A program made the position numbers and the translations under genes. A DNA stretch of 33,703 nt from Bacteroidota bacterium (GTDB lineage: Bacteria > Bacteroidota > Bacteroidia > Flavobacteriales > Flavobacteriaceae). Shown in pieces: positions 25,426 through 32,796 of this stretch. The notes beneath the pieces were generated by a model. That model ran no database searches and had not been told where the DNA came from. It saw nothing but the letters and a program-made list of their open reading frames with translations. The stretch is taken from the NCBI GenBank assembly GCA_949487855.1, contig CATAMV010000045.1:1-33703 (forward strand), read 5' to 3'. Positions within the stretch are counted from its first letter, which is position 1. Each line of letters starts with the position of its first letter.

Positions 25426-26916
25426 TTAGTTTTGGTCGTTGTTAATCATAATAGTCTGTATAGCCTGAGGACTTATACTGATGGTTTTGGTTAGGCCGTT
25501 AAGTGATAGGTCATAATTTTTAGGAGAAGTTCCTTCGTTAAAAACGACAACTGCAAAAGATTCATCTGGGTTTTTAGCAGCAGTCACCATGAGTTCCTTG
25601 TCAGAATTTTGGGCATCAATGATTAGCGCACCTGGACGAATATATTTGCTAAAATGTGACATGATATAGTACAAAGGAGTAAAATAAACTTCATCCTTTT
25701 CTGTATTCACAATCACTGGAGCAATGCACCAGTTATTAGCCCAATTGGGACCTCCTTTTGTATCTAAAACCATGTTCCAATCTACCCAACCATCAACCCA
25801 ATTGTTAAGACACCCTATAATGTCTCGTGCATAACGGTTTGCTGGTGCGTATTTTGGGTGTAAATATTTTTTAGACGCTTCGCGCCAATCGTAACCCCAA
25901 TCTGTGGCTTCCTTTTTCCAATACCATTTATCGTCTTGCCATACCGGAACTTCGGCATCTATACACGCCTCTGTTTGAATAAGATATTTGCCTGGCGCCT
26001 TTTCGTGCGCATATTGTAGCTCTTTTGGAAAATAATCGTAGGTGCTTTCATACCAATGTACTGCAGTGCCGTCGTAATATTTTGATGATGCTTCGTATTT
26101 ATACATGACATCTACCCACTCGCGGATGCCCTCACGGTTTTGATCATAACCTAGTATAACTAAATCACCCTTGCCATCAGCTTCTAATTTTGGGCCTAAA
26201 AAATGTTGTACAAAATGGGTCATTTCATCGGGGGAATAATGCATACTCTCCCAATTTTCGCCGTTTCCGTGTGGTTCGTTTTCAACGGTAAAGCCCCAAA
26301 TATCTATGCCTTCAGCCTTATATGCATCAACATATTTTGAAAAGAACAATGCCCAAGTGTCGTAATATACAGGAAGTAGTTTTCCGCCCACCCAACTGTT
26401 GTTGTCTTTCATCCATGGCGCAGCCGTCCATGGGGAAGCAAAAAGACGAAAGCCGTCTTCTGAAAGAGCCATCGCATCTTTTATCATTGGAATAAGGTCC
26501 TCTCTATCTTCATCAATAGAGAAATGCTGCAATTCGGTGTCGCCAGCGATAGGCGTATAAGAGTAATTATTTAATGAAAAGTCACATGAATTCATGTGGG
26601 TTCGCGTAAGCGAATATCGCGCACCTTCTTTTGCAAAATATGCTTTTAGAATGTTGGCTCTATTTTCTTTACTTATTTGATTAAGTAAATAAGCTGACGA
26701 CTCTGTAAACGCTCCTCCAAAACCAGTAATCACTTGAAATTCTTTAGAATCATCAAGGGTTATGGTTGAGCGGTTTTCACCAGCAGCAAAATCAGTACGT
26801 TTTGTGAGCTTATTCCCGCTTTCAGAGGTTTCAAAAACCTCAACTTTTAAGGGCTGTGTACAAGAAGTTAATGTCATAACTAATATAAATACGAATTGAA
26901 TTGTGTAGCGTATCAT
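25426..26916 (-). CDS. GH30 glucanase lipoprotein (beta-1,6-glucan side-chain type)
   Basis: 496 residues. The signal peptide ends MTLTSC (lipidated Cys19), followed by TQPLKVEV without an acidic export signal, so periplasmic. The glucosylceramidase-like barrel carries acid/base E214 (TVENEP) and nucleophile E316 (LIQTEAC), and a C-terminal beta-domain completes the fold. GH30 enzymes in marine laminarin loci cut beta-1,6-linked glucose branches off laminarin, letting GH17 and GH16 work on the backbone; that role is inferred from context. Four bases separate it from the GH17 lipoprotein gene upstream and from the symporter downstream. Confidence 0.93.
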   Translation of the reverse strand: MIRYTIQFVFILVMTLTSCTQPLKVEVFETSESGNKLTKRTDFAAGENRSTITLDDSKEFQVITGFGGAFTESSAYLLNQISKENRANILKAYFAKEGARYSLTRTHMNSCDFSLNNYSYTPIAGDTELQHFSIDEDREDLIPMIKDAMALSEDGFRLFASPWTAAPWMKDNNSWVGGKLLPVYYDTWALFFSKYVDAYKAEGIDIWGFTVENEPHGNGENWESMHYSPDEMTHFVQHFLGPKLEADGKGDLVILGYDQNREGIREWVDVMYKYEASSKYYDGTAVHWYESTYDYFPKELQYAHEKAPGKYLIQTEACIDAEVPVWQDDKWYWKKEATDWGYDWREASKKYLHPKYAPANRYARDIIGCLNNWVDGWVDWNMVLDTKGGPNWANNWCIAPVIVNTEKDEVYFTPLYYIMSHFSKYIRPGALIIDAQNSDKELMVTAAKNPDESFAVVVFNEGTSPKNYDLSLNGLTKTISISPQAIQTIMINNDQN

Positions 26917-26920
26917 GGTT

Positions 26921-28195
26921 TTAATTCAGGTTATGTTCTATGATATTTGGTGGTAAAACAGAGATAAATAGATTTTCATTAATCCCGTTAAATGTTTTTT
27001 TGATGGGGGCGCCATTTCGTGTAAGTCCGTCAAAAATTCCGTTATCAACAAAATCCCAAAGGGCGTATTTGGCTTTGCCATCCGCTGTAATTAAGCCAAA
27101 ATGATTCTCAGATCCCTTTGGGTTATGCGCGTCTTTCCAAGGCTCGTCAAAAGCTTCAAAATAAAAACAAGAAATGCTGTTTTCCTTAGCCCAAGTGCGC
27201 ATAAGCTCATAATATTTTGCCTGTTTGTATTGGTCTGCAGCATGAGATCCTTTTCTGCCATAAAACCCATTTGAAATTGTAGCCCATCCGGTTTCGCCAA
27301 CATGAATAGGTTTTTTAATCCCTAAACTGGTCATGTATTCTTTTACATCGTTGTATTGTGCAATGGCAAAATCGCGAGCCCTGAGCATAGCAGCGTCTAT
27401 CAGTTGACGTGGCGTTTTATCCTCAGCATCTTCTTGCGTTGTTTCCCAAAAAGCTGGACTGTAATGCGTGTTATGGAAGGGATACGTATGCATGGAAATA
27501 TAATCCACGGCTGCAATAAGCGCTTCCAAATCTCCGTTGTGGTATGAGGTATCCCCACCACCCCAAGAAGCAAAATCGTCTGAGCACGTAATCCATAAGT
27601 CCTTAGAAAGATTGCCTTTTTCTTTTAGGTTTTGTAGGTGTGTTACCCATTTTAAAATAACATTTGGCTGAACATAATAGGAGGCTTGCCACCTTACCAT
27701 TGCCTCATTTCCAACAGCAATTATTTTAACTATATCTGGATACTGATTGGCTAGTTCAACCGCTTTAGCAATTTCCTGTTCATTTCGTTCGCTTTCAACA
27801 TGATGATTCACCACCTTATCTGTCCAGGCATTTAGGCAATCTATCCATGCTCCAAGCATTACGTACATTTCAAATTCAGGATTTTCGGTTCTTAGTTCCG
27901 AAATTGCTTTTAGCAAATTAGCTGCCTGCGGCAAATGCACATTATAGGTTCTGACAATTCGAATACCCATAGCATGAAGAATTTTCATGTCCTCTTTCAA
28001 CTCAGCGATGGTAGGCTGAACATCACGTGATGACTTTCGGTATCCGCCATACGATATCGCTTTGTAATTGGGATTTCCTAAAATTTCGGCCGCAGTTTTG
28101 GTTTTCATATTCGAATACTGTGTGTTACAAGACATTGAAAGCCAAAACACTAAAGTGAAAAATCCATAAACTCCGATAATTCTTATAGTGCTCAT
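26921..28195 (-). CDS. GH17 beta-1,3-glucanase lipoprotein
   Basis: 424 residues. A hydrophobic signal (MSTIRIIGVYGFFTLVFW) leads to a weak lipobox LSMSC with Cys23; the residues after it (NTQYSN) are not a surface-export signal, so a periplasmic lipoprotein is likely. Catalytic residues: acid/base E164 in AVGNEAM and nucleophile E301 in HVGETGWA. The two GH17 genes of this locus share the family motifs but little else. GH17 enzymes of marine Flavobacteriia act on debranched laminarin backbone; endo or exo action cannot be decided here. It follows the phosphorylase gene by 48 bases. Confidence 0.93.
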   Translation of the reverse strand: MSTIRIIGVYGFFTLVFWLSMSCNTQYSNMKTKTAAEILGNPNYKAISYGGYRKSSRDVQPTIAELKEDMKILHAMGIRIVRTYNVHLPQAANLLKAISELRTENPEFEMYVMLGAWIDCLNAWTDKVVNHHVESERNEQEIAKAVELANQYPDIVKIIAVGNEAMVRWQASYYVQPNVILKWVTHLQNLKEKGNLSKDLWITCSDDFASWGGGDTSYHNGDLEALIAAVDYISMHTYPFHNTHYSPAFWETTQEDAEDKTPRQLIDAAMLRARDFAIAQYNDVKEYMTSLGIKKPIHVGETGWATISNGFYGRKGSHAADQYKQAKYYELMRTWAKENSISCFYFEAFDEPWKDAHNPKGSENHFGLITADGKAKYALWDFVDNGIFDGLTRNGAPIKKTFNGINENLFISVLPPNIIEHNLN

Positions 28196-28243
28196 ATTTG
28201 AGTGGGGTAATCAATATCCACATATGATTTTGTTCGTTAATTT

Positions 28244-31200
28244 TTATTCTTTCAAAACAGAAACAATTATTTTATTAATGATATTCGTTCGTTGAAAAAG
28301 GGCAGTACTAAGGGTTGTGTCCAATTGGTTTGACGACACTATTTTTGATTCGCCAGAGTTGAATACCACTTCGGTACTTACCGTTTTTGATTTCTTATAA
28401 ATTATGGGTACTTGACAATAGGTAAATGCCAAGGAGTCCTTTTCTAATACAATAGAATTCGCCTCACCTTTTACATTTACATAATGGAACGTTTGCGGTG
28501 CACTTAAAAATTCAGAGCCTCGAAGAATGGTTGGATCAAATGAGAGGATCCCTTTTGTTACACGAACACCCAGTTCTCCAAAGCGACTTATGATGTCTTC
28601 TTTTACTTGACCCGTCATTCCGGGTTGTTGCGCACCTTTGCCGCCAGGAGTATGCGAATAGGGATCTGTGGGAAATGCACCATAAAGCTCGGGTGATTTA
28701 TGTGCGCCAATACCTGCGTTGATTTCAAAGTAATGATCAAATAATTTTCCAATTAATGCTGGATCTTCGTTAGCTTGAATCGCATCACGGGTAATCTCAT
28801 AAACTGCCAAAAGCAATTTGGATACCATATGCCAATAAATAGAGCCCAAGCCTTCATAACCAAAGAATGTTCCTGAACGACCTGTAAATGATTTGTGATC
28901 AAAAATATCCTCAAAAACTTGCTCAACATAAGCGGTTTCTTCAACTACCATAGCTTGGTATTGGTCTGGCAACGCCTTAAGTGCAGCTTGCAAACTGTCC
29001 ACATTATTAAAGTTTCCGTTAAAGTGATAATCACCTCGTAAATCCTTCGAAAGTACTTGATTATTGTTGTGACGAACAAGTTTTGTTAGCAACGCTGATG
29101 CATCAACTTTTTCTTTAGGAATCGTGTTTTTATTGACAAAACGGGGGAGCTCTTTGTTTGGATATAATATATAACTGTACTGGTCAGGTCTGAACAATGC
29201 GCTCGCCTTTAGTCCATCTAACACATCCAAACTTTCTTTTGCAGCTAAATAACCAGAGCTAAGCACCGCGACTTGCCCTTCAAGCATTTCAGGAAGATGT
29301 GAAATACGCACCTCATCAGATCCGTTTACTGTCATTAGATTATACGCATGATACAGGTTGTCTTTGCGTTTATTTGCCTCTATGGAGTGTTCTAAAAATG
29401 CATTAGCTACATTCAAAAAGGTTAACAAATCATCTTTGCTAAGCAAATTTTTATCTCCAGAAAACCGGTTGTCATAAATGGTATTTCGGTACAAGCTTCC
29501 TGCCTCACCAAGCACATCCATAATACGTTTTCTGTCCGCATCTGAAACGGTTCCACTATGCAACGATTTGTGTTTTTGTAATCCCGCTGTAACTTGATTA
29601 AAAAACAAATGAAGCTCCTTAGAAACATGAAAATCGGTGCTTTCTGAATTTATTACAACAGTTTCAAAAAAGCGTAAAAAACGACGCAAGTAGTATAAGG
29701 TTACCATAGATACACCGTTACCAACAAGAGCATTGTTAGCATCATTCCATTCTGGACGTTGGGTGTTCATCCAAATGCCACCTTCTGGAATAAAGTTTGA
29801 CATTTTAGCCAAAACTGTTGCTAATATTTTCTCTACGAGATTAACCTTGTAAATAAAAACGGTATTGTCGCGAAGCAACGCCCCATCTACACCAATCTCT
29901 TCTCGCTTAAAGTGAATATTTTTTTCACGCTCAAAATCAAAATCAATGGTGTTTTTAGCATCTTTTAAAATATCCTGATAACGCTTTATGCGGTAAGGCA
30001 CATTGGCATATACAAACAAATCTTGTTTGAAATACGATTCCAGTTTGTTGGGATAATAATCCTCAATAAATTCTAAAAATTTTAAGAGGTAAATAATTTG
30101 ATGATCTCCCCAATAGCCAATATACGACCACGGGTTGTCAGGCTCAATGGTTTCCCAATCAAATCCACCTTTGGTGACGCGATATGGGTTATACCCATCA
30201 AAAGTAGTGGCATTCAAAAATTTGTGAATCATGCCCTCAATAAACTCTGGGTAGGAGTGTGCCAAGGCTTCCCAATTTTGGAAAATATCTCGCCAATTTC
30301 CTTCGTAATCTAAAATTTTGTCTCCGCTTTCAGTTCGGGTATTTATCGAAAATTTATTCCAAGGACGACTCGGGTCGCCATGACGACGGCTAAACTTTAA
30401 CGGTAAGTACTCAAAGCACAACCTTTTAAAGTTTTTATTGTCATCCGCTTCAGCAATTTCTTTGAGGTGGTTAACGTCAAACAGTTCAGGAAGTGATTTT
30501 AAAATGGTTTCCTTTAATCTAAATACTTTGCGGTTGGCATTCGCTATATAGGCTGTAAAATCTGCTTTTTCAATTTGGTAGTTATTATCAAAAATACCGC
30601 CTCGCATGATGTTAAACATGGTGTTGGCAAAATGACGAATGTTACGCAATCGATCGTTGGTCATTTGCAATCCGTCTGCGGCACCTACCAAGTGTATCAG
30701 GTTTGAAGAACCCTTTTCAATGTCTTTTAATACTTCTGCTTCCAAATGAGTATTATGAAGCAAGTCATCTTTAATTGAAACAACATCTGAAATGGTCTTA
30801 TTTACATCAGCTACGAGCATCCATTTTTTTGATTCGCCTCCAGACAACGCAATGGTGTCTGTAACAAAATAGGCGCCTTTTTCAGCTTTAATGTTTACTT
30901 CTTGTGTTGGGTCTTGTCCGCTGCGGAATGTATCCAATTGTAGCGATGAAATAAGTTTTGTGGAATTTTCAAGTCCTATAGACCAAACCACATTTGCTTT
31001 TAAAGATTCGCTGGGTTCTGCTTTATCTACAATAATAGCACTCAGTGAATAAATACCAAGTCCCGTATCTTCTTCCAACTCACATTTTTTGTAGGCATCA
31101 ACAAGATTACTGCTGGCGTTTTGCAAGGCTGGATCAACACCGTTAGGTAAAATATTTTGAATGCCATCTAACAGCTTTAAGGAAATATTCTCGGCGCTGT

Positions 31201-31705
31201 TATTGGTAACATTAGACTTACGAACAAACCCATACGTGTCACTAGAATTCCACTCGTAGGTAAAAGTAATTTCCAAGTCGTGGTTGATTTCCTCAAAGAT
31301 TATTTTGTTGCCATAGGAGTTTTTATACAGATTACGTGTAATGGTATATATGCCATTGTGTTGCTCTGAGAAAGGTTCCCACAAGAAGTTTTTACCAGAC
31401 TTGGCAACTATAAAGATGGTTTTGCTTCCTGTAGTTTGAGCAGACTCGGTAATTTTATCGTCGGTGTAGTATGGAAAGAGCGCATAATTGCTGTTTTGTC
31501 GTCCAGCAGATAAACTTCCTTTGCTGGAAATAAACATCCAATGATTGGAATTACTTACAATACTCATAAAAAACGGACGCATACCGTCGGCGTTTGAAAT
31601 CTTGTAAAACGTTTCACCGTTTTTTGTCACTTCAGCTCCTTTAACTTCTTTATCTTGAAATTGCGCAGGATGCTGACCTAAAAACAGGGGTTTTTCAGCA
31701 ATCAT
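28244..31705 (-). CDS. GH149-like beta-1,3-oligoglucan phosphorylase
   Basis: 1153 residues from ATG 31705; an in-frame GTG at 31735 would add ten. No signal peptide, so cytoplasmic. Size and features match the GH149 phosphorylases related to GH94: an N-terminal beta-sandwich-like part (to about 330), then an (alpha/alpha)6 barrel. The likely catalytic Asp is D655 in PEWNDANNALVG, which corresponds to the DWND motif of cellobiose phosphorylases. A Gly-rich stretch near the C-terminus (GGKGAQQPGMTGQ) may bind phosphate. Expected reaction: phosphorolysis of beta-1,3-gluco-oligosaccharides to glucose-1-phosphate, saving ATP. I cannot run a family search; GH94/GH161 are the alternatives. Upstream lies an AT-rich hairpin, then GH16. 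Confidence 0.75.
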   Translation of the reverse strand: MIAEKPLFLGQHPAQFQDKEVKGAEVTKNGETFYKISNADGMRPFFMSIVSNSNHWMFISSKGSLSAGRQNSNYALFPYYTDDKITESAQTTGSKTIFIVAKSGKNFLWEPFSEQHNGIYTITRNLYKNSYGNKIIFEEINHDLEITFTYEWNSSDTYGFVRKSNVTNNSAENISLKLLDGIQNILPNGVDPALQNASSNLVDAYKKCELEEDTGLGIYSLSAIIVDKAEPSESLKANVVWSIGLENSTKLISSLQLDTFRSGQDPTQEVNIKAEKGAYFVTDTIALSGGESKKWMLVADVNKTISDVVSIKDDLLHNTHLEAEVLKDIEKGSSNLIHLVGAADGLQMTNDRLRNIRHFANTMFNIMRGGIFDNNYQIEKADFTAYIANANRKVFRLKETILKSLPELFDVNHLKEIAEADDNKNFKRLCFEYLPLKFSRRHGDPSRPWNKFSINTRTESGDKILDYEGNWRDIFQNWEALAHSYPEFIEGMIHKFLNATTFDGYNPYRVTKGGFDWETIEPDNPWSYIGYWGDHQIIYLLKFLEFIEDYYPNKLESYFKQDLFVYANVPYRIKRYQDILKDAKNTIDFDFEREKNIHFKREEIGVDGALLRDNTVFIYKVNLVEKILATVLAKMSNFIPEGGIWMNTQRPEWNDANNALVGNGVSMVTLYYLRRFLRFFETVVINSESTDFHVSKELHLFFNQVTAGLQKHKSLHSGTVSDADRKRIMDVLGEAGSLYRNTIYDNRFSGDKNLLSKDDLLTFLNVANAFLEHSIEANKRKDNLYHAYNLMTVNGSDEVRISHLPEMLEGQVAVLSSGYLAAKESLDVLDGLKASALFRPDQYSYILYPNKELPRFVNKNTIPKEKVDASALLTKLVRHNNNQVLSKDLRGDYHFNGNFNNVDSLQAALKALPDQYQAMVVEETAYVEQVFEDIFDHKSFTGRSGTFFGYEGLGSIYWHMVSKLLLAVYEITRDAIQANEDPALIGKLFDHYFEINAGIGAHKSPELYGAFPTDPYSHTPGGKGAQQPGMTGQVKEDIISRFGELGVRVTKGILSFDPTILRGSEFLSAPQTFHYVNVKGEANSIVLEKDSLAFTYCQVPIIYKKSKTVSTEVVFNSGESKIVSSNQLDTTLSTALFQRTNIINKIIVSVLKE

Positions 31706-31766
31706 TGTTGGTTTTGTAAGCGTTGTAAAAGTCACGTTATTTTTTGAAATAATAATTTAATTTTAG

Positions 31767-31798
31767 TTCAATTTGATAAAAATATCAATCATTTTGAA
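31767..31798 (-). repeat. AT-rich inverted repeat between GH16 and the phosphorylase gene
   Basis: An inner stem TTGATA (31773-31778) and TATCAA (31783-31788) with an AAAA loop, enclosed by TTCAA (31767-31771) and TTGAA (31794-31798). It lies just after the GH16 stop in the transcript and has no good U-tract. It could form an mRNA hairpin or be a protein-binding dyad. Confidence 0.5.
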
Positions 31799-31805
31799 TC
31801 TTTAC

Positions 31806-32663
31806 TTATTGGTATATTCTTATGTAATCTACTTCCATGGTAGCCGTTGTAAAATTCGACGGGATTGTACCGCCAAGATTACCTCCCATGGCTATGTTAA
31901 ATAATACATAATGCGGAAAACGATAAGGCATACTATTATCGATAGCTCGAGTAAAAATCACCTCGTCGTTAAAGAGAATTCTGATTTCGTCTTTTGTCCA
32001 AACTAGAGAATACAGGTTAAAGGCTGTTGCTGTGTTTTGAACACGTTTGGTTCCGCCCTGATTTTTATATGCTTTTGTTTGAGTATCACCCCAATGTAAA
32101 TGCCCAATAAGATTGTCTTTATCCCAGCCGTTTTGCTCCATAATATCTACTTCGCCGCAAGCAGGCCAGCCCACACTTCCGTAGGTGCTCCCGTGATAAT
32201 TTCCGCGCTCATTAATGTTTGCGCCCAGCGTCCAAAAAGCTGGCCAAGAACCTTGTTCGGCGGGTAGTTTAGCGCTAATGTCAATGCGTCCATACTGAAA
32301 TGCATATTTCGTATTTAATCGGGCAGATGTATAACTCTTCGTGTTTCCTTCGAAATTGTATTGTTCTTTTTTAGCAACAATCTTAAGCGTTCCATCACTT
32401 ACATAAGAATTTTCTTCGCGATTTGTATAATGTTGCACTTCGCCATTTGCCCAACTATTTCCAATAATTGGAATAATTTGGTGGTGCCATTTGTCACTAT
32501 CTACAGATCCGTTATAATCAAATCCATCTTCCCAAACAAGTGTCATACCGTACTTTGTAACCCCTGAGTCTGGTGGATCGATAGGTTCTACTGGTGGTGT
32601 GTCATCTTTAGTACAACCTAACAAGCATAATAACAAAAGCAATCGAAGGATATACAAGTTCAT
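31806..32663 (-). CDS. GH16 endo-beta-1,3-glucanase (laminarinase), surface lipoprotein
   Basis: 285 residues from the ATG at 32663 (MNLYILRLLLLLCLLGC); the upstream extension to a TTG at 32732 would bury the signal and is rejected. Lipobox LLGC with Cys17, then TKDD: an acidic K-D-D motif right after the Cys fits the Bacteroidota lipoprotein export signal, so this enzyme should face outwards. A Pro-rich linker follows. The GH16 beta-jelly-roll has the catalytic line GEVDIMEQ with nucleophile E171, D173 and acid/base E176; SWPAFWTLG lines the cleft. No extra binding module is attached. It is expected to make the first endo-cut in laminarin at the cell surface. Confidence 0.94.
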   Translation of the reverse strand: MNLYILRLLLLLCLLGCTKDDTPPVEPIDPPDSGVTKYGMTLVWEDGFDYNGSVDSDKWHHQIIPIIGNSWANGEVQHYTNREENSYVSDGTLKIVAKKEQYNFEGNTKSYTSARLNTKYAFQYGRIDISAKLPAEQGSWPAFWTLGANINERGNYHGSTYGSVGWPACGEVDIMEQNGWDKDNLIGHLHWGDTQTKAYKNQGGTKRVQNTATAFNLYSLVWTKDEIRILFNDEVIFTRAIDNSMPYRFPHYVLFNIAMGGNLGGTIPSNFTTATMEVDYIRIYQ

Positions 32664-32726
32664 ATTTGGATTATTATGTAGTGCGCTTTTTTGCATTTTT
32701 AAGTTAACCTTCACTGGTTTTTTGGA

Positions 32727-32764
32727 TATCAACTGCTATTCAAATATTTGAATAGCAGTTGATA
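32727..32764. repeat. 38-bp perfect palindrome between binding protein and GH16 genes
   Basis: TATCAACTGCTATTCAAAT (32727-32745) is followed directly by its exact reverse complement (32746-32764). It lies 32 bases after the stop of the binding-protein gene and 63 bases before the GH16 start. RNA could form a 16-17 bp hairpin with a tiny loop. Neither strand has a T-run after it (the minus strand continues TCCAAAAAACC), so it is not a classical terminator. Confidence 0.9.
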
Positions 32765-32796
32765 CAAGTTTCCCTTAATTAATCTAATAAATTAAC

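Noticed and set aside
23048-28195. Recent duplication of GH17
   Set aside because: The two GH17 proteins share catalytic motifs but differ in length and most of their sequence, so they are distinct subgroups, not recent copies.
32664-32732. Start of GH16 at 32732
   Set aside because: That codon is TTG and would put 23 polar residues before the lipoprotein signal; it also runs through the palindrome.
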